Of a stretch of 64,000 nucleotides of DNA, positions 1 to 9,000 are shown piece by piece. A program made the translations under genes and the position numbers. The DNA is taken from positions 43,854 through 107,853 of the forward strand of contig JAEURX010000043.1 in NCBI GenBank assembly GCA_016788885.1, written 5' to 3'. This stretch comes from Nitrospira sp. (lineage in GTDB: Bacteria > Nitrospirota > Nitrospiria > Nitrospirales > Nitrospiraceae). The number at the start of each line of letters is the position of its first letter. Position 1 is the stretch's first letter. The notes under the pieces were generated by a model that saw only the letters and a list, made by a program, of their open reading frames with translations, did not search any database and was not told where the DNA came from.

Positions 1-166
1 TGGCGCCGATGCTCCGCGCAAACAACGTCGTCGTTTCGAAAATCGGGACCCGAATCTCCTGAAACCCGTAGCGCTGGGCCCAACGCCGCCCCGTGTCCTC
101 GATAAACCGCCAGCGAGGAGACTCTTCCGGCAGCAGATCTTTAACGCCTTTGATCGCTTTAATCAT
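1..166 (-). CDS. hisS: Histidyl-tRNA synthetase, N-terminal fragment (runs off window)
   Basis: Charges tRNA-His with histidine in the cytoplasm. Only the first 55 codons are inside the window. The translation starts MIKAIKGVKDLLPEES and continues with RYGFQEIRVPIFETTTLF, which matches the class II HisRS start (the KG-x2-D-x-LP segment, then the GY/F-x-EIR-x-P-x-x-E-x-x-x-LF motif 1 region). ATG at 166 is used; an in-frame GTG lies directly before it at 169. It is transcribed away from the thyX-like gene, and a promoter-like pair sits at 202-231. Confidence 0.9.
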   Translation of the reverse strand, partial: MIKAIKGVKDLLPEESPRWRFIEDTGRRWAQRYGFQEIRVPIFETTTLFARSIGA

Positions 167-201
167 CACGCTGGTGGGCACTTCCCGGTCATTCGTGCGG
201 G

Positions 202-231
202 ACTATAACGGCGGGCTTGCGGGCAAGTCAA
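202..231 (-). promoter_or_regulatory. Sigma-70-type promoter for hisS
   Basis: On the minus strand TTGACT (231-226) is followed after 18 bp by TATAGT (207-202). It lies about 36 bp upstream of the hisS start codon, in the divergent interval with the thyX-like gene. Confidence 0.6.
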
Positions 232-257
232 CGCGGTCGGCAGCTTCATCTCGCGAG

Positions 258-279
258 AGACGGTGCTGTTGCACCGTCT
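258..279 (+). other. Perfect 9-bp hairpin overlapping the -35 of the thyX-like gene
   Basis: AGACGGTGC and GCACCGTCT flank a 4-base loop. The right arm contains the -35 hexamer of the rightward promoter at 269-297, so this dyad could be an operator. The T-run after it is only three bases, so it is a poor terminator. Confidence 0.4.
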
Positions 280-297
280 TTGCCGCGGGCGTATAGT
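269..297 (+). promoter_or_regulatory. Sigma-70-type promoter for the thyX-like gene
   Basis: TTGCAC (269-274), a 17-bp spacer and TATAGT (292-297). Transcription would start near 304, giving a leader of about 74 nt before the ATG at 378. Confidence 0.6.
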
Positions 298-377
298 GCC
301 CTCTTTGTAAAAAATGGCATGGTGCCGCCGCGTCAGTACGTTCGCCGCATACGCCACGCACTCCATACTGCAAACCT

Positions 378-1859
378 ATGACGACTCCATCCCGCCGCGT
401 GATCGCTCTGGCTCCGATGCCACCGGAGAAGTCCGCCTATGCCTTGGCGCGCTACAGTCGGTCTCCGGACTCCATTGAAGAGAGCCTCAAGTGGGTCCAC
501 GGCCATTCATCTGAAAAATTCTGGGAACAGTTTTATTTCGACTACGGTCATGGTTCGATTGCGGATCTCGGCCACGTCATTATCTGTTTTGAACAGATTT
601 CGGAGTTGGCCGCGATTCGGTTGGAAGACGAACAAGTCTGGGACGGCCAGGCCAAGTCGAGTCGGTATCAAAACTTCGCCTCCTCCAGCTGGTATGTGCC
701 GGACACCATTCGAGGGCAAGAGACGGAGGCGGTCTATCTGGGCATTCTTCGGGGACTGTCGACGGTCTACCGCGCCCTGCATGATCCGTTGAGCCAATTC
801 CTCACCGAACAGGAACCTCGCCCAGATAACATGACTCCCTCGGCATATCAGCGGGCCATCGCCGCACGGGCATTCGACGTCACTCGGTACTTGCTGCCCT
901 TGGCGGCGCAAACTAATGTCGGCCAGGTGGTCAGCATTCGGACGCTCGAAAAACAGATCACCCGTTTCTTGTCGTCGCAGATTCCCGAACTTCGTCAGAT
1001 CGGGGAGGATTTACAGGATGCCTGTCGAAAGCCGCCCGTGAATGTGTGGGGAGAGCTGTGCGGTCAGTCGGCCGGTGCCGGGGAAGCGATGGCCCCGACG
1101 CTGGCGCGATATGCGAAACCGAATGTCTATCAGGCCGAGGTCTATAGTGACCTGGCCCGCTATGCGAAGGATGCGCTCAAGGGCACGGGATTGGACCAAC
1201 CCTCTGCCTGGGGAGCCGCAGAGCCGGTCGATTTGATTGAGCCGCATGATCCGCTGGATGAGGTGGTCACGACGCTGCTCTATCGCGCCTCGCAAGCCCC
1301 CTATCGGAAGATCCTCGCGGTGGTTCGTGACTGGACGGAGAAGCAAAAGCAGGACACTCTGGAAGTCGCCTTTCGCAAACGCGGCCCGTACGACGAATTG
1401 ATCAAGGAATTCCGGAGCGGGTACGCATTGATCTTCGACGTGATGATGGATATCGGCGGCTGGCGCGACATGCACCGGCACCGGCGCTGTCAGCAGGTGC
1501 AGCAAAATTTCACCACGGTGCATGGCTTCGACACTCCACCCATGCTGATCGATGCCGGCCTTGAGCGGGAGTACCGCGAGGCGATGGGGCATGTGAAGGC
1601 AGATATCGAACAGTTGCGGAAGTCGAGCCAGGAAGCCGCGCTCTACGCTATTCCCTTTGGTTTCTCCGTGCGCTGTCTGTTCAAGATGGACTTCGCTGAG
1701 GCGGAATACATCGCCAAATTACGATCCGGGGTGAAGGGGCACTGGTCCTATCGTACCATCGCCTGGCGCATGAAAGAAAAAGTTACCGCACGGTATCCCG
1801 TGCTCGGCGCGCGCATGCAGGCGACTCCGCCCGACGTGCAGGATGCGTTGACGCGGTGA
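378..1859 (+). CDS. Tandem ThyX-like (FAD-dependent thymidylate synthase family) protein
   Basis: The 493-residue protein appears to hold two ThyX-type domains, whereas a standard ThyX is about 220-250 residues and acts as a homotetramer. The N-terminal half has the YGHGSIADLGH segment and a QAKSSRY stretch, where ThyX proteins have GH-x-S-x-x-E and the S-x-R-Y end of their signature. The C-terminal half has MHRHRRCQQ at residues 365-373, the RHR part of the signature. Neither half carries a complete RHR-x7-8-S motif, so dTMP synthesis from dUMP is uncertain. The last bases overlap the start of the following TPR gene by 4 nt, implying coupled translation. I see no strong Shine-Dalgarno at ATG 378. 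Confidence 0.75.
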   Translation: MTTPSRRVIALAPMPPEKSAYALARYSRSPDSIEESLKWVHGHSSEKFWEQFYFDYGHGSIADLGHVIICFEQISELAAIRLEDEQVWDGQAKSSRYQNFASSSWYVPDTIRGQETEAVYLGILRGLSTVYRALHDPLSQFLTEQEPRPDNMTPSAYQRAIAARAFDVTRYLLPLAAQTNVGQVVSIRTLEKQITRFLSSQIPELRQIGEDLQDACRKPPVNVWGELCGQSAGAGEAMAPTLARYAKPNVYQAEVYSDLARYAKDALKGTGLDQPSAWGAAEPVDLIEPHDPLDEVVTTLLYRASQAPYRKILAVVRDWTEKQKQDTLEVAFRKRGPYDELIKEFRSGYALIFDVMMDIGGWRDMHRHRRCQQVQQNFTTVHGFDTPPMLIDAGLEREYREAMGHVKADIEQLRKSSQEAALYAIPFGFSVRCLFKMDFAEAEYIAKLRSGVKGHWSYRTIAWRMKEKVTARYPVLGARMQATPPDVQDALTR

Positions 1860-2914
1860 CCGGCGACCAACCTGTTATGCACCAACATCAGCACAAGATT
1901 GACACAGCGCTCCTGGCGGGGGATTGGGACCGCTTCGGGTATGAAGCGGGAGTGTGGGTCCGAACGGTGGAGGCGGCTGGAGAAAAGGATCCTTGCCCGT
2001 ACTTTGCCCTCAACGTCACGCATCTGCTACGCGGGGAGTTTGCGGATGCCTGGCGGGTCCATGCCCATGCGTTACAGGAAACTGCCGACATCGACAGGGT
2101 GGGGGGCTGGCTTGCAGCGATTCTGAAACAGCATCCCGACAATGCGCATGTCAACCTGGTGCAGGGGATGTTCCTCGCGCAGTCCGGTCAGTCCGAACAA
2201 TCGGTGGTGTTTTACAAAGAAGCGGCGAAGCTTGCGCCTCAGTCAGCCTATCCCCATTACTTTCTGGCTCAGATCCATGAGCGGGCGGCGCATCTGGAAA
2301 TGGCGATCAAAGAGTATCGCGAGGCGGTGAAACTCGACCCCTCATTTGCCGCGGCGCGCACCAATCTCGGTGTGGCCTACCAGGAACAGGGACGGCTTGA
2401 AATGGCCATTCCGCAATATCGCGAAGTGATCAAGCTCAATCCCAACGACGCCGTGGCCCATGCGAATCTCGGTTGTGCGCTGGCAGAGCAAGGGAAGGTG
2501 GAACCGGCGCTGCAATCGTACAAAGAGGCCCTACGACTCAATCCGAACGATGCCGAAATTCACTTTGCGCTCGGCGGTGTGTATGAAACCAAAGGCCGCA
2601 TGGATCTCGCCATGAAAGAGTATCGCGCTGCCACGGAGGCCAATCCGGATCTGGCCCCCGCCCATACCGCACTCGGCTGGTTGTTGATGGAGCAATCCCG
2701 CCCGACGGAGGCCATGGATGCTTTCAATCGCGCCGTGAAAGCCAACCCCGAGGAAGCTCAGGCGCTCTACGGCATCGGCAGAATCTATGCTGCCAAGGGC
2801 AAACGGGAAAGCGCCGCCGAAAACTTCTCCAAAGCCATTCGCTTCGAAAAAGATCCCGCCAAGAAAAACGCCATCATGAATGCCCTGCTCTCCAGCGGCC
2901 AGGTTGGAGATTGA
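1856..2914 (+). CDS. TPR-repeat protein
   Basis: A 352-residue protein made mostly of tetratricopeptide repeats, with about seven consecutive 34-residue units from residue 90 on (for example EYREAVKLDPSFAAARTNLG). These repeats form scaffolds for protein-protein contact; no catalytic domain or signal peptide is visible. GTG 1856 overlaps the TGA of the thyX-like gene (GTGA); ATG 1877 is an alternative start. The coupling suggests it works with the thyX-like protein, but its partner is unknown. It ends 11 bases from the convergent inhibitor gene with no clear terminator between. Confidence 0.8.
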   Translation: MTGDQPVMHQHQHKIDTALLAGDWDRFGYEAGVWVRTVEAAGEKDPCPYFALNVTHLLRGEFADAWRVHAHALQETADIDRVGGWLAAILKQHPDNAHVNLVQGMFLAQSGQSEQSVVFYKEAAKLAPQSAYPHYFLAQIHERAAHLEMAIKEYREAVKLDPSFAAARTNLGVAYQEQGRLEMAIPQYREVIKLNPNDAVAHANLGCALAEQGKVEPALQSYKEALRLNPNDAEIHFALGGVYETKGRMDLAMKEYRAATEANPDLAPAHTALGWLLMEQSRPTEAMDAFNRAVKANPEEAQALYGIGRIYAAKGKRESAAENFSKAIRFEKDPAKKNAIMNALLSSGQVGD

Positions 2915-2925
2915 CGGGTAGTTCG

Positions 2926-3219
2926 TTAGGGAGCCAGTGACCGGACCAACGCTCTCAGGGGCGCCAACTCGGGCGACTCGTGATCTGGAAACTCGACGGT
3001 GTGACGGCGTGCGCCGTCGGTGACGGTGATTCGAAGCTGAAAGAGGTCTGCGCCCGTGATCTCGCCGCCAAGCGCCGTCGGGAGACCAAAGAACCCTGCG
3101 TTCCCCACCAGCTCCTCGATGCGCCGCGCTTCCGCAGGCGGCAGCTGCGCCGTATCGACCGAGGCCAGTTCTTCTTGAAGCCCCGCGAACCCGCCGGTTC
3201 GCTGAATCGCGATCTTCAT
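2926..3219 (-). CDS. Emfourin-like inhibitor of M4 metalloprotease
   Basis: A 97-residue protein without a signal peptide. The N-terminal I-x-R-x-GGFAGL, the following LPPAEARRIEELV and the NAGFFGLP segment are the pattern of the protealysin inhibitor (emfourin) family. Those proteins bind and block thermolysin-like proteases and are commonly encoded beside them. It lies 76 bp downstream of, and on the same strand as, the M4 protease gene. The ATG at 3219 is preceded by GAGGATAAGAG. The function rests on family resemblance plus neighbourhood; a role in protecting the producing cell is inferred. Confidence 0.8.
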   Translation of the reverse strand: MKIAIQRTGGFAGLQEELASVDTAQLPPAEARRIEELVGNAGFFGLPTALGGEITGADLFQLRITVTDGARRHTVEFPDHESPELAPLRALVRSLAP

Positions 3220-3295
3220 CTCTTATCCTCGGCAGGGGCGCGACGGCGGCTCGGGATGCGATGTGACTGCCCGAGCCGCCAGGACGCTGCTGCAG

Positions 3296-4903
3296 TTACC
3301 GATGGGAGGGCTTCACCCGACCATTGTCGCTGAACAGGCTTCGAAGGTCCTCCAGATCATCCTCGAACACACGGTCACCCTGATTGTATTCAGGCAGCTG
3401 CATGGTTCCGCAACAGCCGCGCCGGTCTTGGGCGACTCCGAGTTCTTCCGCAAACGCGGGCAGGAGCTTCATACCGACCTTGTGGTCAGCCGTGAGCGGA
3501 GTCGGCGAGACGACCACCTCCCGCACCGTGAATCGGTTCCGAATGAAGTTTCGGTACTGTACCGGCTTGCCGTCCGTGTGCGCAATGGTCAGCATCTGAT
3601 TGGCGATGTCTGCGAACGTCGCATTCGCGGCCGGGGCGGCGGCGATGGCTCGCACGATCAGGCCAAACAGATACTCTCCGACCTCGAGCAGCACCCTGGC
3701 GTCGTCCCGCAGCCCGGGTTTTCGCTCGAATGCAAACATATCGGCGAGGACATCGTAGATTCCTCCGGTAAACACCTGTGACAGATCGTGCACCTCGTTC
3801 GTGACCTCGCTGAGCTTGAGATCGTTGTCCGCATTGCGCAGGCCGTTGGGGCGGCCCAGTGCAAGGCCGAACTCTTCCGCCATGTCGGCCAGGAAGGTCT
3901 TGTCATGCAAGTTGGCCTTGGTCTGCGCAATCACCGCCTCAACCTGGTCGAGCTGTGAGAGCGTCAGAAAGATCGCGCAGAGGTCACCGAACGATTCATG
4001 CAATCCGCCGGTTTGCGGCTGGTTGCTGGGGTCGAGCCAGCCCGGTTTCAAGCCATCCAGGATGGCATGTCCGGTTTCGTGCGCGACGATATCGAACGAG
4101 CGGCAGGTGAACACCTGCGGGGTTCCTGGAGGACTCCCTGGTTTGGTGAAGAAGAAGAATTTCAACGCCTTGAGATTGCGACTGTAGAAGGCGTTTGGGG
4201 TGACGCCGGCGCGGGGGAAGACGCTGATCGCATCCGTGTTGGAGGCGCTGTTCCATTGCCATGGCGCCACGGCCCCGCCGCGGGCCCGTTGGGCAAGGGT
4301 CAGCATCTGCCGCACGACGGCAAACGTATGGACCGCATCGAACTCCTGCGTTCCGGGCGTCTCAATATAATCCGCCATGGCGTTTGGTGAGACGAGGGGC
4401 AGGCCCTGAATGGAGATACGACTGTCTTTCGGCCCCGCCAGCATCAAGCCGGGAAGAAAGGCTTTGCGAATCCCGATTTCACTGACCGAGGGATCCTGCT
4501 TCCACATCAGGACGCGGGAGCCGATGATCCGAGGAATAGGAATGGGGATCGGGATCACCACTCGGCCGGCTTCGCGTTCGGGGATGATGCGAATGGCCGG
4601 ACGGCTGGCGACGCCGGTGGTCGCACGCAACAATTTGCGATGCTGCCGGTATTCACGTGTCGGGGTGGGAATATACCCGATGGGAACCGTCATGCTGGCC
4701 GAAGGGCTGCCCGCTTGGTCGGTGGTCGGTCTCATGGTAGCCGTCGGACCTTCGATGATCTCCTGAAGCATGGCTCGTACCCTTGTCCTTTCTGAGTCGA
4801 TGGCGGCCGCGCTGGCCTCTCGATCCTGAGCACCGACTCGATGTGGGGGCGACTTTTTGTGTGTGAGCTGGTTGGTTCGTCCGCTGGATGACGTCGTGGA
4901 CAT
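3296..4903 (-). CDS. M4 (thermolysin-family) metallopeptidase
   Basis: A zinc endopeptidase of 535 residues. The zinc motif HETGH lies at residues 275-279 and the third ligand Glu is at about residue 303 in GGLHESFGDL, as in thermolysin-like enzymes. The position expected for the transition-state His of thermolysin reads VFTGGIYD, so that His is not obvious. There is no typical signal peptide; the N-terminus is Ser/Thr/Lys rich, as in intracellular protealysin-like members. ATG 4903 is chosen because an excellent Shine-Dalgarno (AAGGAGGTGA) sits 7-8 bases upstream; GTG 4912 in the same frame overlaps that site. A sigma-54-like promoter (4937-4952) and paired dyads (5051-5097) lie upstream, and the inhibitor gene follows. 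Confidence 0.85.
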   Translation of the reverse strand: MSTTSSSGRTNQLTHKKSPPHRVGAQDREASAAAIDSERTRVRAMLQEIIEGPTATMRPTTDQAGSPSASMTVPIGYIPTPTREYRQHRKLLRATTGVASRPAIRIIPEREAGRVVIPIPIPIPRIIGSRVLMWKQDPSVSEIGIRKAFLPGLMLAGPKDSRISIQGLPLVSPNAMADYIETPGTQEFDAVHTFAVVRQMLTLAQRARGGAVAPWQWNSASNTDAISVFPRAGVTPNAFYSRNLKALKFFFFTKPGSPPGTPQVFTCRSFDIVAHETGHAILDGLKPGWLDPSNQPQTGGLHESFGDLCAIFLTLSQLDQVEAVIAQTKANLHDKTFLADMAEEFGLALGRPNGLRNADNDLKLSEVTNEVHDLSQVFTGGIYDVLADMFAFERKPGLRDDARVLLEVGEYLFGLIVRAIAAAPAANATFADIANQMLTIAHTDGKPVQYRNFIRNRFTVREVVVSPTPLTADHKVGMKLLPAFAEELGVAQDRRGCCGTMQLPEYNQGDRVFEDDLEDLRSLFSDNGRVKPSHR

Positions 4904-4936
4904 ACGACTCACCTCCTTTCTCTCCCAAGAAGAAAA

Positions 4937-4952
4937 GGCAAGTGCCGTACCC
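4937..4952 (-). promoter_or_regulatory. Sigma-54-like promoter of the M4 protease gene
   Basis: Minus strand GGGTACGGCACTTGCC. The invariant GG lies at 4951-4950 and GC at 4939-4938 with exactly 10 bases between. Against the extended consensus YTGGCACG-N4-TTGCW it keeps GG, ACG and the complete TTGC. The predicted start is near 4926, about 23 bases before ATG 4903. It was identified by eye. Confidence 0.55.
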
Positions 4953-5014
4953 TCTCGAAGAGCGAGTCCACGCTGGACGTGCGCTGAGGTGAGTTTCGAG
5001 ATTTCAGGTGGTTG

Positions 5015-5030
5015 ACAATGGTGGCATTGT
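5015..5030. promoter_or_regulatory. Inverted repeat ACAATG-N4-CATTGT
   Basis: A perfect 6-bp dyad with a 4-base centre lies between the GTATC dyads and the sigma-54-like promoter of the protease gene. It also overlaps a plus-strand TTGACA that has no gene downstream. It is a possible further operator. Confidence 0.35.
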
Positions 5031-5050
5031 TACCTCATTTCTACCTAGGT

Positions 5051-5097
5051 GTATCTCAGTGGATACAGGTAGGTGTTCGGCGTATCGAATCCCGTAC
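5051..5097. promoter_or_regulatory. Paired GTATC-N6-GATAC dyads (enhancer-like) upstream of the M4 protease
   Basis: 5051-5066 is GTATC-TCAGTG-GATAC, a perfect 5+5 dyad. 5082-5097 is GTATC-GAATCC-CGTAC, a degenerate copy beginning 31 bp away, about three helical turns. They lie about 130 and 165 bp upstream of the predicted sigma-54 start. The same dyad pair is found at 14621-14658. Apart from these elements the 318-bp interval 4904-5221 contains no gene that I can see. Confidence 0.55.
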
Positions 5098-5221
5098 AGG
5101 GTCCGCGCTCCGTGAGATGATGCTGACCGGTCGGAGAGCCTGAGGAAGGATGCGACGAACAAGGCTCACGCACGCGTCGAGCGCGAGTGAATGGAACGAT
5201 GTGCAACGATGAGGAGGAGGT

Positions 5222-5491
5222 CTAGAGTTCCCGGATGGCGCCCTGCAGAACGGTCATCTGAGTCATGGGATCGCCGGAGGCTTGGAGCTCCGCGCGGATC
5301 TGTTCTTTGAGGTAGTTGGTGTACCCGATTTTGTCGATGAGCAGGTCGAGGAAACGTTCGGAGGACAACAGGCTTTGCGCCTTCAGTTCGTCGATGGTCT
5401 CGTCGCTCACCGGCACATAGCTGCTGCCGATGTGGAAAATGATGTTGTAGTGGCGATCCCGCCCGAGCCGTTCGAACCGTAATCCCTTCAC
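5222..5491 (-). CDS. Hypothetical protein, 89 residues
   Basis: Not recognised. It starts at GTG 5491 with a good Shine-Dalgarno (GAGGAAGGA) 7 bases upstream. The sequence is mixed: a beta-rich first half (NIIFHIGSSYVPVSDETIDEL) and a predicted helical, charged second half. It has no signal peptide and no Cys motif. It lies on the same strand as the upstream PII-like and dab genes, 117 bp after the PII-like stop, so it could be the last gene of that transcript, but nothing in its sequence ties it to carbon uptake. Confidence 0.65.
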   Translation of the reverse strand: MKGLRFERLGRDRHYNIIFHIGSSYVPVSDETIDELKAQSLLSSERFLDLLIDKIGYTNYLKEQIRAELQASGDPMTQMTVLQGAIREL

Positions 5492-5608
5492 GTGCCGTCC
5501 TTCCTCTTACAAGCCAACGGGGGCACATTGTAGACAATCATCGGGGAGAAGACAAGGTCGGCGTCCCCATGGGAAGGCATGCCGGGGCTCCGTTTCGCAC
5601 CGTCGGAC

Positions 5609-5950
5609 TCAGGACTTCGCGCTTTTTTTGCCGAAGTAGTCACGCCGGCTGACGGCCACATCCGACACGAACATCACGCCTGAATGGCGGTCGAACAACG
5701 GCCGGAGTCCGGCCAGCACCGGCTCCACTTTCTCCTCCGGTACCACGGCCATGATCATGATCAGACTCTCCTGCTCGCTGAACATGAAATGGGCCTCGCG
5801 CACGCCGTGATGGCCCTTACCCGAGATGTTGCCGATGATGGTGTAGCCGGTCGCTTCCACCTTGTCCAGCAACTCCGTGACAAACGGCCGATGCTCCCCG
5901 GATACAATGACGCGAATTTCTTTCATGGGATGCAACGTGAGTGCGGCCAT
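5609..5950 (-). CDS. PII-like signalling protein of the dab operon
   Basis: A 113-residue protein with the PII-like ferredoxin fold pattern: a first strand MKEIRVIVSGEH, then a helix, the GYTIIGNISGKGHHG segment where PII proteins have their T-loop-adjacent GxG, and a C-terminal strand-helix with VMFVSDVAV. It is encoded 54 bp downstream of dabA. PII-like proteins near DabA or carboxysome genes are known, and one (CPII) responds to bicarbonate and adenine nucleotides. Here it probably senses carbon or energy status and modulates the transporter; that is inferred from position. The Tyr uridylylated in classical PII is not recognisable. Confidence 0.75.
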   Translation of the reverse strand: MAALTLHPMKEIRVIVSGEHRPFVTELLDKVEATGYTIIGNISGKGHHGVREAHFMFSEQESLIMIMAVVPEEKVEPVLAGLRPLFDRHSGVMFVSDVAVSRRDYFGKKSAKS

Positions 5951-6004
5951 CTCTCCACTCCTTTGAAAAAGATCCTGCGAGTTCGTGCTGATGCCATCTG
6001 TGCG

Positions 6005-9000
6005 CTAGGCGTCGCCCGGATGCCTGACCCGACGCCAGACTCCCGACGGCATGTAGCGGTACCAACTTCCATCTTCAGGGTCCAGCGCGGCCAGATGGAC
6101 CCATTCGTTGTGGTAGAAATGCTGCAAAATTTCATGCCGGGCGATGAGTTTTTCTATACGGGCCCGCGAGGCCTCTACCAGCGTCAGGAGACGCATGGGT
6201 TCATGGTAGGGGACCTCATCATTCATGACGGTCTGCCAGGCCAGACCGAGCCGGAGGTCGCTCCAGGGACCGGCCATGATGCCGATGCGTCCGACGACGT
6301 TGTGATAGATCTTACTCCCGCTTCCATAGACCTCGTTGTCGACGGCCGAGAAATAATGTTCCATGTTGATCCACTGCGCCACCACTTGCGGCGCAGTCAG
6401 GAGCACTTCCAGCCACCGGTCGGTCGGATCCTCCCGATAGTCGTAGGATTGCAAGAAGACACGCCCGCCGAGATTCAGCCCCTTCGTCAATTCGCGGCGG
6501 CCGATGATAAAGGTCGTGTTGCCGGAGAGGCCCCATTCCGGTCGTACCTGGCTCCAATCCGCACTGCGACCCGCCACATGCGCCGAGGCTTCGTTGAGGG
6601 CCAGCACCACACCGACGTCGGGGAAGCGTGTACAGCGCTCCTGACTGGTGAGTTGCGCGGCTTCGCGCAAATCGTCGTACAGGCGCGCGACATCTTTACG
6701 GTGGGTCGGGGGGGCGTCTTCGAGATCGAAGAGCTGCACCTCGTCGGTCGTGGTATCGACCTGCCCGGCAAGGAAGTGCGTGTCGGAGGGAATATCGATG
6801 CCGCGTTTCGCCAGCCGCTCGCGCACCGGTGGCCGATTGGCCATGGCGGCCAAGGCGCGCGCGTTCGGCTTCCCCTCGTTCCCGCCGCAGGCGCCGCAAT
6901 CCAGCGCTGATTCGAAGGGATTGTTCTCCGTCGTGCTGCCGTGGGCGCAGAAGAGCACCAATCGCGCAAAATTCCGCACCAGTCCCATCATGCGCAAGGC
7001 GGTCTCGACGGTCAGCACCTGCTCTTCGAGCGTGAAGCCGGTACGGGTGATCCGCTCCTTCTGACGCGAAGCCGCGCGGCGGTTAATGCGGTAGTGCTTG
7101 CGTAAATCATTGAGGAACGCAGCCAGCTGCTCGGAGGACAGCTCGACTGCCTTGGCGGCATCGGTCAGGTATGGGTCCACCGGGGCGTCGTCATCCAGCG
7201 CCCGTCGTCGCAGGGCCTCCACGAACTCGGCTTCGACCCGGGAGCCATGCAGCCCGAGTTGGTCGCGCAAGGCTTTCCAGATTAAGGCACGCTGCTCGGA
7301 GACCACCATTTCCTCGGTTTCGGCCGGGGCCAGTTTATCCACGGTCAGGATGGTTGCGATCGGTGGGACGAACAATCGTCGCACCCAGGTCGTCAGGCGT
7401 TTGTACAGTGCGGGCACCAGCGTCTTGGCCATCATAGGAAGGGCATAGAACCAGCCGAGCGACTCCACCATCACGTAGGGAGTGACCACGTTTTCTTTCA
7501 GATCGTGCAACAAGGTGTGTCCGGCGTGGACGAGTTTGGCACGCGACTGGTGTTTAGAGATGTAATGATCCAGATAGCTCCGCGGAATCTCGCGCACTTC
7601 GTTCTTGGCGCGCATGATCACCGGGAATTGCTCGGTCTCATGTTCCTTGCCCCAGGCCCGGTAACGGATAAAGACGGCGAAGAAGCCGGCGAAACCGTAG
7701 GTGTCGTTGGCGCCCGTCGATTCGAGGTGGCGGCGGAACGGCTCGGACCGTACGTCGATGCAAAAAACCGTTTGCGAATGGGGCCGGACTGGTGGCCGGT
7801 GATCAGGGGCAGCCGGCTGCGGTTTGGTCGGCGCGCGCTGCAGCATGCCGAAGAGATGCTCGTGGTAGCCGGCCTCGAACGCCGTCAGCCAGACCGGGCC
7901 ATGTGCCGATTCCGGAAACGTGTCGATCCAGTCCAGAAGTTGTCGTAGGGCCGGCAGCGGGGCGTCCATCAAGAGCGTCGGCACGAGTTCCAGCGCCTGG
8001 GCGAGCGTCAACAGGCGCCGAGCCATCCCCCGTTGCGCGGCTCGCTCACGCCGTGGGCCATACTCGATCTGGTAGTGATGGGTGAGCTGCTCCCATTCCC
8101 GCGCCAGCAGGGACGAGTTCTGCGGAGGCCCTGTTTGGGCGTGGAGTCGGGCGACCCGAGCGGCGTACGACGCCGGCAGCCGGCCGGCGACCCATTCCTT
8201 CCGCATGTAATACGCGTGGGGCTGTTGGTCCATGAAGCGCAGGATGGCGCGATAGGTGCCATCGATGCCCAACTCGCGCTGACAGACCTGCTGGACCAGT
8301 TCCCGCACATACCACAGCCGCACGGCCAGGAACTTCACCAGACCAACGGGATAGGCCTGCTGCCAGGCGTAGTCATTTTCTTCGGCCCGCCATTTGATGA
8401 AACCGGCCCATCCGGGCAGGGCCGCGAGCTGGAGGGACAGGTAGTCCTGTCTGAACTCCAGCGGGATCTCGAGTGCTTCGAGACACTCGAGCACGGTGTC
8501 TTCCGGATGCTCCGGGAGGGCGGCAATTTTCCGGCGGCTATCGTCGATGCCGCAGGTCATCCATTCTTTCCCGGCGGCGTGTTTCCATGCGGCATAGAGG
8601 CCCTGGCGCCGTTCGGGCATCGGCCAGGTGGCGTGGCCCTCGTCCAGGAATGCCTCGCACCATTTCACGAGTTCCCCGTTGATTTGGGCGACGATCGTGG
8701 ACCCCACCGTCCGGTCGCACCAGCTCGTCAGTGTCAGATCCCGTCCGAGGGTGCTCACATCCTCACGGATGGTCGCGGCCATGAGGTCCTGCACGTTCGG
8801 CGTCGAGAAGGAGACGAGGCGTTCGGCCAGCGCGTCGATGGGCTCTTCGTCCGGCGCGCGTTCCATGAGCCGGTCGAGCGGTTCGTCGGTCGGATGGGAG
8901 AGGCCGTGGGTCAGGCAGGCCCGCAGGACTTCGCGATGAGCAATGCGGCAGGATCCGAGGTCGACTTCTTCAGGACGGGCCTGAGCGACCAGGGCGTCGT

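Noticed and set aside
258..279. Rho-independent terminator between hisS and the thyX-like gene
   Set aside because: Both genes are transcribed away from it and the T-run is only three bases; listed instead as a dyad over the -35.
5684..6910. 408-residue plus-strand frame
   Set aside because: It is antisense to dabA and the PII-like gene, both of which have clear family motifs; high-GC third-position bias explains the open frame.
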